Assembly (NCBI GenBank): GCA_964016875.1
Contig: OZ024722.1
Span: 65,245,443-65,309,442 of the forward strand
Direction of reading: 5' to 3'
Length of the DNA: 64,000 bases
Source: Fallopia convolvulus
Taxonomy: Eukaryota; Streptophyta; Magnoliopsida; Caryophyllales; Polygonaceae
Shown: positions 1-12,000 of the stretch, in pieces
How positions within the stretch are numbered: the first letter of the stretch is position 1
Layout: every line of letters starts with the position of its first letter
Made by a program: the position numbers and the translations under genes
Notes under the pieces: model-generated
The model's database searches: none
What the model was told of the DNA's origin: nothing
The model's input: only the letters and a program-made list of their open reading frames with translations

Positions 1-85
1 GCAGGTTTCCTTCAGTACTGCTCTGGAATACCAGTTAGATTAATAAAAAAACACTACTAATCATTTCATCTTCTTTGTGCTGCAG

Positions 86-3000
86 TTCATTCAAAACTTG
101 CAAGTTCAATTCTTGAAATGTGGTTCAGATGGCATTCTGTTTTGTGGAAAAATCTGTCAACTTCTGTGAAGGCATGTTTTTAAAATATCAAGAATATTGT
201 ACAATATGAATTTGCATATGCTCTACAAAGCTGCAGTTGCTGCAATGTTTTTCATAATTACTATTTGCAGAAATTTTCATGCTATGACCTTGGGTAATGC
301 AGAAACATCAGGGCGTTGATGCTATTCATAATAATCTGTCCATTGCGGAAGCTGTTCGTAACGAAATCTGTCCATATTTGCTCGTCACCCCTTTGATGAC
401 GGACGCTGTCCATAACAAGCTGTATGTATATTTTCTGATTTTGCATTTAATCATTGTGTCATTGATTGCATGCTTTGTATTGCATTCTTTGATGTTGAGA
501 ATTGTGATTCAAATTATCTTTCAATATTATCATGTATAGTTGTCCAAGTGCTATATAGTTGATGTTTTCTGATTCAATATCTGATATCCATGAAACAACC
601 AATTCAAAAGTATTACTGTCTATGATGCCAAGTCATTTTCTAGAAGCTGTTCACACTTCTTATTTGGTGCAAGTAGTACTAATATTCCTTTGATCCGATG
701 ACCATATTTTCTTAAAATTTGCATTTTGACACATAAAAGTCCCTGTTGGCATGTCAAAGTTTACTACAGACCTTATTTTTTTACCCATTTCTGGTCTGAC
801 CTTTCTTCAGGGAAAACATGAGCATTGTGAAAGATTATCATGCAGAGAGTTTAAAACTCAGAGCGATCTCATATAACATTTGGCAAAGTGTTGCACCCAA
901 GATGAATTTGACGTCTTCCTTCCTACATTCAGCTCGTTCTCTGTTGCAGCAGGTATTTTGTTTCCCCCCCCCCCCCCCCCCCCCCCCCAGAAGTATGACA
1001 TATTTTATTGAAGTTTCTAACTAATTCACTTCCCATTTTTCAGATCATATTTGCACATAGAAAATCTTTCAGTAATGATATATATGCTATAATCAAGTCC
1101 AGATATCCTGCTTCCTCAACACTGGTTCATATGGTTAAGGTAAAAAAGTTCTGGGACATTTATTGTGTAGGGTGGTTGTGGTGGAACAAGTTTATCTGTG
1201 TAAATTGCTAGAGCATGAACCTTAACATTTTTTTTTGTAAGTTCTTCTTTCTGGACTTTTAAAAAAAAGTGTTTGAATTGTTTGTAGTGTTTTTCTAATG
1301 TAACATTTAATGTTAAGTAAACAGTTCAGTGTATTATTTGCTAATTTTTTTAGAAGAAATGTGATTTAAAAAATTGATGCAGTAATCACTTGTATATAAT
1401 CTAATATATAACCATTACCAAGTATCAAAATGGTTTGAAAATATGTTGAACATTAAATGCACTCTATGTATGCCCGTGGGCACACATTAGAGAAACCCCT
1501 GCTTTTAATAACTTGATCTATCTATGAATAGGTGACTCCTGGATGTTTTTTTTATTCAGTTTCAGCTGTTCATTTACAAAGCTTTTTATTTCTTGTTTTA
1601 TTTATTTTTATAGGAGAAGGAGATTGACTCTCTCATTTTGGTTCTTGAATCTTCTACACATCCCATATTTAAGTCGTTGATAGTCCCGAGGATTCAGCCT
1701 CTTCTTAAGGAACTCTATCTCAAATGCTCATCAGAAGGTAGTATACAGTGTAATATACAGTGTAATATGCTAACCCATATTTGCTCTTCTCTTGTTGAAG
1801 GCCCAATCTATCATATTGGTTGTTCACACTACTTGAAAGTGTACTGGCAAATCGTTATATACAGTGTAATATGCTAACCCATATTTGCTCTTCTCTTGTT
1901 GAAGGCCCAATCTATCATATTGGTTGTTCATGGTTGAGACTTGGTGAATTGAGGTTCCGTCTTTTGCTTGGATCCGACTATCTAGATCCAACAGCAAAGT
2001 ATACCTGCAAGCACACACGGCTGCTGGAAAAAATATCCTCACTTGAGCTTGAAATGAAGGTAACTGCTGCTTGGTGCATTTGATAGTTATTTTGTAGCAC
2101 AGAGACTATTCCTTGCATATGGCCGTAATTTTATTTGTTTAACTGTTCGTGCTGTGCAATTGAAGTATGTTATGTATTTCATTATACAATTCTCGTAGAC
2201 TCCCTATCATAATTTCACATAAATCCTTGAGTAATTTATGCTTGGTTTCTGATTAATATCTATCCGTGACATCTATTATGTAATGTTGAAAATGCTTTGG
2301 TGAATTTTGTTCGATAGCTATATACTAATATCATAGATCATATCTTAATTCTGGTAAGAAAGGATCTGCATGCTGTTTAGCATGGTGAATGCTTTTTTAG
2401 CCTAGAGACTATCTTGCATATGGCCAAAAGTGAATCTGCTTATTGTTTGTAATGTGCAATTTAAGCAATTTATTTCAACGTACAATTCTTGCAGAGACTT
2501 CCTATGATAATTCCACAGGTCCTATTTTCTTGAATAATGTATGCGTGGTTTCTGATTAATATCTATCAGCGACGTCTGTTTTGGAATGTAAAGTTTGTTG
2601 AATCTTGTTCAAAAGTTGTATACTAATATGATAAATCATATCTTAATTCTGGTATGAAAGGATCTGCATGCTGTTTAGTATGGTGTATCCTGGTATTCAT
2701 GACATTGGCACTATTATCCATCTTGTTTTACTATCTTTTCAAGAATAATTTGCCATTCAGTAGCGGCAAGATGGCATTAGTCTTACACTCTGATATGTGC
2801 AGATACAAGAAGAGTGTAATTACTTAGCAGGGTCACTGTGCACCGGAAATGAAAATGTGAAGCTATCTTTAAAATTAGACAGTCTGAAAGATGAGCTTAA
2901 GAGGCTGGAAAAAAAGGTACTGAGAACAAATCTGTTATTTTTTCCTTTTGTTAATTACCGTTTCATCAGGGCAATATTGGTTTTTATCTTCTTCCTAGCG

Positions 3001-6000
3001 TTCTATTGTGTCTATGTAATTGTATTTCTGCCATATTGAAATTGTAGATTTTTTGGGCTTTCATTTAGCAAGGATATCTATGAATTGGTCTTCTGCGTTC
3101 TGTGTTTCATCATGTATTCTCATTTTACAGTTTTAAAATAGTCCTTTAGCTGTGGGTGATTTATTGTTCATGTATGCTGCATCAGTTACTGGATTGATTA
3201 TGTTAAAAAATTCTACTACTACTATCCCTTATGGTTGGATAAAAGGATTGTGAGTGTCAAGCCTTACATTATGATACATTTAGACTAGTTCAAGGCCTTT
3301 GTGTCTGTATGTTTGCTAACCAGTGATTCCCAATGCCCAAGATTGTGTTCCGTTCTGAACCGGGGAAGTTTTCAAAGTTGAAGATGGAGTGTGACGAGTT
3401 TCGGAAGATGGCTTCTTCTGCTATACTCATGGTCAAGGATCCAATCAATTATGAGGCGGACCAGCTTGTTGAGATTGTCGACAGAGCAAAGTCTTGGCAG
3501 GTAGAAAAACATTTGTGATTAAATGCTATTTCAATTACCATGAATGCGCTTCTTTTTGTTGTCTTTTCTGAATTCAATTTTCTCGGGTGTATTTGCTAAG
3601 GAAATTTGCTAGTTTAATAGTATGATGATGACGATGATGATGATGAAGGGTAGTGGTTCACTTGTCCTTTGAATATATAAGTCAAAGCTAATGAAAGGTA
3701 TTAGGTAATCTCAGGCTAAAGACCTGTAGAAATTCTCCATGGAAATAAATTAAATGTGATTTCATAGTTAGCTATGTAAGAAACAAACAGAAATTTGACA
3801 TAGCTTCGTGACTATATGCCTTAATTCAACACTGCCTAGCTTTAATATATTTAATTTTTACTAAATATGAGAGTATGTGGTAATTGTGTTTCTACTTTTG
3901 GTCCTCAAATCATTTGCCTGTTTAATCATTATAACTTCATTTGAACTTCAGGCAGCTGCAAATGCTTTCATTGACCGATTATCAGATGATTTTACCGGAT
4001 ATGATGATTTAATCCAACCACTTCAAGTTGCTGTTTATGAAATGAAGTTTGGATTATCTCTCATTGTGTCAAGTATATTAGAAAATGGTTTTGCCTATCG
4101 GTTGCACGAGGACAGCCTTGATGCAATCATGGTACTGAATCCTTTCCTTCTATATTAGTATACCATTTGACCATTTTCAGGCCAAGATCTGAATATCAAG
4201 TTTATGTAAACTAACTGGCTACTTTCTTACAGAATACACTGTGTTCATTTATGAGATTTCCTCGTGAATGTGAATTTAAAACCTCTGTGGAGGTCAGAAT
4301 AATGCCATCTGAGTTCCCTTCGTACACTATTGTGTACTCTGCACACGGTTGGGCAGAGAATATGCGCATTGCAATGAAGTTTTTGAAAGATTCTATAGCT
4401 GTTGGCGCTGGTAAAATGGTAAGCAATTGTTCATCATATTAACATCTCTTCCGTTGATAATACGGTGACTTGATAATCACGTGTTCATTTTTCCTAACAG
4501 GTCTCACCAACCCTCTGCGAAGATATTGTAGGACGGGTTGTGAGTTTGGTGGCTAATACAAGGGTGGTGGATCATGAAATTTTCTTGGTGAGAAGGATAT
4601 TTTGCTGCTTTCATCCAAAAAAAAAAAATTGTTTTTGTGATTTTGCTAAAAACAAAATTTTCAAGGAGACACCTAAGCTAGTAAGCTGCATTGTGTTGCT
4701 GGCTTGAAATAGGTCTTGGATGAGCTGTATGCTGACTTTGCAAGCATCTGGATGAAGATGAAAGTTGAAGAAGAAACCACAAAAAGCAGTCAAAATGAGG
4801 GATATCTTTTCAAACCTCGTGCATTCAAGATTGAAGATATCTACGAATTTGATTTATCAACACTTAAGGGCTCATTTTCAGGCAGCAGCTTTGCTGAATG
4901 GAATGAAGCCCTTCAAGGAGATGATATGGAAGTGGTAACGTCCATATATGCATTCTGCAAATTTGTTTAACTTACATAATTTAACAATTATGAACATGTT
5001 TATTTTTCTTGGATACAGAAGGGATCAGTTGATGAACCTGAAGCTTTGAAAATGTGGAATGCCATAGAGGAGTCAGCTTTGAGAAAGATGGTGGCCACAC
5101 ACAATGAGCTATTTGGCTCCATCAATCTCAATAAGGATGTGAGTCCTTGTCATCCTTCTTTGGTTAATCAGTGCACAGCTTGGTGCAATGTATTGCCTCT
5201 CCTTTTGATTGCTAATTATATGTGTCAGATTAAGCCCAAGTATTCATGCTTTTCAAGTTTGTTTCCCACTTGGATACATCATGGTTTGTTTGTTTCGATG
5301 AGCATTAGGCCTCTTCCATTTTTTGAGTTAAAATTTTGAAATGTCTTCTTCTTTTCATGATAGGGTTAGTTGGACCTTTGGAAATAGAGAAAAGATGGAA
5401 TGGTGTACAGTTATAACCCTTTATATTTATTGATGCTCCTCTTTTATCCTTGCAAGAGTGCAGCTTTCACTGTTTTTTCTCTTGTATTAATCCACTATTA
5501 TATTTTTAAAAGAATAACTTTTGGCAGTGGGGTTGAACTTAAAATTATTTTGTGTTAAAAAAGCCCGTAAATAATTGTAGCACTCAGTTTGATTTATACA
5601 AGGAATTTATAAGGATATTGTTTGTGTTCCTTAATATTGATGTCATTCTGTTATGCAGCCTGGTCTTATTGGAGTGTCTGATGCACAAAAACTGGTTGCC
5701 TTCATTGATTCATATACTATAGGATCAGATGTCCTCAGAGGTAATGTTACCTAAGAATTCTCCTCTATGTGTGTCACCAATGGTATGTGCACTTATATAT
5801 TGTTGGCAGATTTGAAGGGAATATCTGCATCTTATTTGGATGCAAAACTTGGGCCAGAACATTTATTGTGCTTGTGTTTGGGGAATGAGTGGCACTTGAC
5901 GTTTCCTGGTAGTTCAGTGCATATGCTCAACTTCTATAAGGTATCATAGGTTTCTCTTTATTAGTTCTTGTATTCCAACATGCCTTAGTTTAATCATCAC

Positions 6001-9000
6001 TTGCTGATCCATTTATTTCATTGTTCTTTCTAGGATTCAAATTCAAATGTACTAGGAAGTATGGTTAAGTTGCTTACTGCACTCCAAAAACAAGTTTTAG
6101 ATCTCTTGAGCAAGTGGGAGGAGCATCCTGGGCTTGAGAAAATCTTGGATATAGTTGAAATGCTTCTGTGTATTCCTCTAAACACCCCTCTTGCCAAGGT
6201 ACTAATCTAATCATTATCTTCTCAAAATTTTACTGGATGTATAACTTGTAATGAAATTCTTGTAAAACATAAATCATAAGTCCTTTGTTTTTTTTATACT
6301 TGAAGGCTCTTTCGGGATTGCAATTCCTATATAGCAAGGTCAAAATGCTAGAGGAAGAAGGTTCCAAGTTTCCTCTTAATGGTGAGAAATATTGCTTGGA
6401 AGTTCATTTTTAGCCTTTGAAATTTGTTCTTTCATTTTCACCATTTCTCTATCTTCCTCTCTCATAAATTTGCCTGTATGGACAGATCAATTAGAACCTA
6501 TACTTGCTCTGGCTTCCTCATGGCAAAGGATGGAGTTTGAATCTTGGCGTATGGTACTCAGTGAAGCGGACCATCAATTTGAGATGAATGCTGCAAAGGT
6601 AACGATGAATGAACTATCAATATGTGCTAATGGAGCATTTTTCATATGGGCTGCTTTGTGTGAAAAAGAAAGCACTGGCATCATTTCTCATCATTAGTGT
6701 TTGACATAAATCACTTGCTTTGTGTTAAGGTTCTAGATTCAATGTTAGCTAAACTTAGACATATCTTGCACCGACACATAGGCTTTCTTATATTTCATTT
6801 CATTTCATTTCGTTAGGCTAGATAATGGAGATCAAGATCCATGCCTAGATTTTCATTTTGCGCTTAGATGCTTCAGGATTAAATATCCAACTCAGTGCTC
6901 TGATAAGATAAAGCAACTCGAAAAAAAATATTCTCATCTAAAATAGCTTTTAGAGAATGTTTTTAGTATAGAAAGAAAGGTCATTCTCTCTAGATATCAA
7001 TTGTACAAACACAGATTTTGTTCTCTCTGGTAGTATTATGTGTGATCATTAGGTATTGCTTGCTTATAGAGGACACATTTACTGCTTCACATTTCCTTCC
7101 TCCAGACCCTGCCCAAGGCAGGTCCACGCTGGGCTGTTGTTGATTATATGTGCTGAACTATATTTCCGTTTCTTTGTGCAGTTGTGGTTTCCTCTGTACT
7201 CTGTTTTACATCCTATAAGTTCCGCAGAGATGTCTGAAGATGACCATGTGAAAAGGCAAGTCTTATTCTAGTTTGTGATTCTTTGCAACTTTATAATAAC
7301 TTTCATTGCCATTGATATAATATACTCTTCTGCTGCAGCTTAGTGGAGTTCATTGAAACGTCTAATGTTGGTGAATTTAGAAGACGTCTCCAACTTTTAC
7401 TTGCATTCTATGGTCATGTTACTGCTGGTTTACGCCTGAAATCCTACACAAGGTACAAGTCAGTGAATCCAATACTTATGTGAATCAATGTTGTTTATAT
7501 GTCTATCAATGTATAGGAGACCTCCCTCTGTTACAAATCTTTGTTTGATTTGTATTCAGCTGCTACCACTTATTGTTATCTCACTGTGGTCCAGGATATA
7601 GTGTCATCAATGCCTGTTTTCTATGTTTTCTGATCTGCATCCTTGTTACTGCTTATTGCGTTATGTCTTTTTTTAAGTGTTGGCATGAGAAGCATCTTAC
7701 TTGCTTGTCTTTCTAAGTTTTTGATGTTTTGATGTGTTTCAGTCCTTTCCAGTTAGAGAATCAGAAGATTCTGTTCAATCTTTTTGGATGCTACATTCAA
7801 TTCCTTCCAGTGTGAGTTTTTTTTTTCATGTATTATTTTTGATGATCCTGTAAGAATTAATGTCTCTCTGGTTTCCCTTACTTTTTTTTTGTTTATATAG
7901 AATTGTGGAGTACATCACCACTAACAGAAAAAATGTTGAGAAGAAGCTGGAACAGCTTCTCAAGTTATCGAAGTGGAATGATAGGCTATTACCCTTGGAG
8001 GATTCTAGAAGGAACAGACAAAAGTTGAAGAAGATTATGCACGAGTACACTGTGAGTTCTTGAATTGCTTTCTATAACCTTTCATGTCTCATATTCTTTC
8101 AAAGGCATATGGTTTTCCCAAGCAACTAGCATAGATATGTCCCTTGGTCTTTTGGTCGCTCCCCATTGCGTTTAGCCAGGGGTGCCCCCATCCTGACCCC
8201 GCAGATTTTCCGTAAGGGAAGCTACACTGGGTCATTGTTGTTGTTGTTGTATTTTAGTGAAATTCATTGACTTGGTTCATCTATTGTCTGAAGCACCTTA
8301 GAATGATAAGACTAATCAATTAATAAAGATCATTCTTCGAAGTTCATGGATGGAACCTTTCTAGAAAGATAAGACTAATCAACTACTAAAGATTATTTTT
8401 TAAGTGGCTTTGCTTGATTCACTATAAAGTCTCAATTGGTATGGTACTGTGTTGTTTTTGTGGATCTCTTCTGCGGTCTTTTGATTCCTGTGTTTGATTG
8501 GAGTTGCTACGTATTAAAATCCTTGGTCTTTGCATTACTGACAACTTGAACATGTGAGATTGACTGGTATGAGCTACTTGCACTTTACCCAGGAAATCCT
8601 CCAGCAACCTGTTATGCTGATCCTCCAACAGAAATGTGCTGAAAGTGGGACAAGAACCCAGTATCCTTCCAATATGTCCCAAAAGAAGCAAGATGCACTG
8701 ACTACTGGATGTGGGCTACCTCACTTCAATGATGCTGAGAGGTTAACAATTCATTTTAGGGATGCTTGTGATTTACCAGACCCTTGGTACAGAGCTGTTT
8801 GGTTAGCTGATTGGCAGAAGAAAGTTGATCATGCATTGCAGATTTTGCACTCTGAACCGAAGAAACTACATAGTGTCAAAGGTCTGGAGGCTTTATATGA
8901 TGCGAGTCATGCTTCATGTTTTTTAAAATCCTCTGGTTACCTTCATTATTAAATCTTTTCCATGGAATAGACTAACTGATTATATCTGACTCCTCTATGC

Positions 9001-12000
9001 AGAGGATGTTTTAGAGCAATTGCCATTTTTCAAGTCTCCATACCTTTCCTATCAAGAAGGCTGGAATCAAGTGTGGCGTACTCTTCAAGGATTCTACATG
9101 ACTGCTGTGGATACTTCAGAGAAATGGAATATGGAAGGAAAGAACTCGGAAAAGATGAGAGCACTTGGTGATCTTATGAAAATGTTGGAAAGCAGTGGGT
9201 TGGCAAAGCACAAGTTTGCATTTCAAGAGGTAACGTATTTACAGGATTTCAAAACTATGCTCTGAAGAGCCTCTTTTTTAAATGCAGTAAGTGATTAAGT
9301 GGTATTGATGATCAATAAAAATGATCCAAAAAAGGAGTGGAATATAGTAATATGCAGATTGGCTTAATTCTTTCATCCTGACTAGCATTCATTGGGGTAC
9401 CCATTGACATGTTATACTATGCAGGATATACAAAAGCACAGTGAGTCGACTTGGTGGCTGTTTATGCCATCATATGATGTGAAGCATTTGTTGTTAAAGC
9501 ATGAAGGTTTCACATGTGAAGAAGTTGATTTCCCCGTTTCAGAGGGGCTTCAATGTTTAACCCTTGAAGTGTTTGAAGAGGAGTGGAAAATGGCTAATCA
9601 GTTTTACTTCAAAAGCTTGGCATCAGTACGGGATCTAATCAATTTGAGTGTGAACTTTGATCAAGAACAGGTCAAATCTCCAGTCTAGTATCTTCAATAG
9701 GAAATGAATGCATATTTTTTCTAAATCACGTTTGCTGCATAGCTAGCTTTATATTTGTGGTTGACCACAGTTAACCAACCTGGTTTCTGATGAGTTTGTA
9801 CCACACATGTTCTATGTTTTGGTTCTGCCATGTCCTTTGTTTGTTCATTTAGATCTTGTGAGCATTTGTCAGCAAAATTAAAAAGACTGATTATTTTATC
9901 TGCTTTACCTGTAGAAAGCAACTATTTGTAACCTTCTAAATTTTTACTCTGTTGCAGGTTGGAAAATCGAGATCGTTCCTCAGCCAAATGGTGGTGATAG
10001 AACAAGACCAACGACAGGCAGCCTATAATTTCTCAGAGCGTATAATTCGCTTGTCAGATGTCACATTATGCTTAAAAAATATCTGTTCCTTTTTCAATTG
10101 TTCTAGTCAAGAGACCGCTGACCAATCCTTCCACATTCCTAGCCAACCTGCTGTGATTCAGTGCTTGTGGAAGCAAAAGGTTTAGCCATTTCCTTAATCT
10201 CTAAAGCTTAAGCGGATGGCTGTACCTTTCATATTCTAAAGTGATATGGTGCTTGTATCCTGATTATTTTGCAGGTACTCTTTGATACATTGTGTGAATT
10301 GTCACAAGAGGAAGCATTGCTACTGAAAATTGTTGAAAGAACTCATTTGAGCTCTTGCCAAAGTGTAAAACCTGCAGCAAATCAAATCGTTGGCCTTTTG
10401 GAGAAGTTTGTTCCACATTTTAGGAGATCCAAGGTATAATGTTAATTTTGGGTATGCTAAGCGACTCCCTGGGATATTAGAAAAGTTTTAATTTAATTCA
10501 TACCTGTTTTTTTTTTCCTGGAAAAATATTACAGGCATTGCTGGATGGTCATCTTCTTGGAAACAGAAAATCTGATGTCAAATTGGCAACTTCATTGCAT
10601 CCAATTCTCGTTTCAAAAGAAATGGAACAGCTTATCTCTGAAAATTTTGAGGTCTTGAAGGAGTTTAAAGGACTTTGCTCAGATATTACAGAAGGAAATC
10701 AAATATCGATTGTTCAGACTCTTCTTGGACATTTTGATGATGTTACTAATAAGGTGATCTCTTGAATCCTTACTGTTAGCATTTATTGGTTAAATTTCTT
10801 TGTGACGCATCATCTTTTATTTTCGACAAATTTTGAATTTGTTTCAACGTCACAGGGGAAAGAAGTGGAAGAAGAGTATTCAAACAAGGAAGTCGGATAT
10901 GACAGCAAGAGAGAGTTGTTGTATGAACATGAGCTAAATAGTTCTCTTGATAATACATTTGGATATCTCATGGATGCTTTTAAGGGTCTGGGATCTTTAA
11001 GTGATCGCCCACCAACTGACATATCATGGGAGAATATAACACTGTGGAGGACTTTGTTTGAGTCATATATAGAAGATCTTCATCTCAATCTCGTATATGA
11101 TGAACTTGTTAAAACGGTGTCTGCTCTCTATGCTGTAAGTCTCTTTGCCGTGTTTGGTGGACTTTAATTTAATATTTCAGCTTTTTGAGTTATCTCATGA
11201 CATATTATTTTAAATCTGCAGGGAAAGCTGACAACTATCCCCAAGCGATGCGCCAATGTCCTTGTGCAGATTCATTCATTTTTGGATCTAATAATAGCCT
11301 TTTGTAATGGGCTTCTGCATGACTTTCTTGCTGTACATAAGACGGTATGACAACTTAAATTGTATTTTTTTAGTCTCAATGGTTACATGGGTATGAGATG
11401 GGTGATTTAAAAAGAATGTTACGGTCTTGTAGGTCGCTATTGTGACGCACAAACTTGCTGAAACATTCACGACACTGTTTTCTAAAGGCTACCAAAAGCC
11501 TACAGAAGACGTGGAAGATGAGAGTGGTGATGGTATGACTAAAGATGCTACTGGAACGGGCATGGGTGAAGGTTCCGGAGTTCAGGATGTTAGTGACCAG
11601 ATAACAGATGAAGATCAACTTCTTGGAACTTCTGAAAAGGTAAAAATAGGAGAAAAAAAATTGTTCGGCCTACTGTACCTTGCACTATTTTCTGTGTGTC
11701 GTATTTATTTTTCATCTTGGTTCCAACAGAAGGAGGAAGAGGAGAGTTTAGATCAAATGCCAGGGAAGAATAATAAGGGTATAGAAATGGGTGAAGATTT
11801 TGAAGGCGATACATTTGATGTTAGTGAAGATTCTGCTGCTGAAGATGAAGAAAATGAAAATGATGAGCCTGATGAATTAGATAATGAGATGGGAAAAACT
11901 GGAGATGATGGTGAGATCGCTGATGAAAAGCTCTGGAATAAGGAAGAAGATGAAAAGCCTGAGAATGCAGATGAGAAGCGGGAATCTGGGCCTTCGGTTA

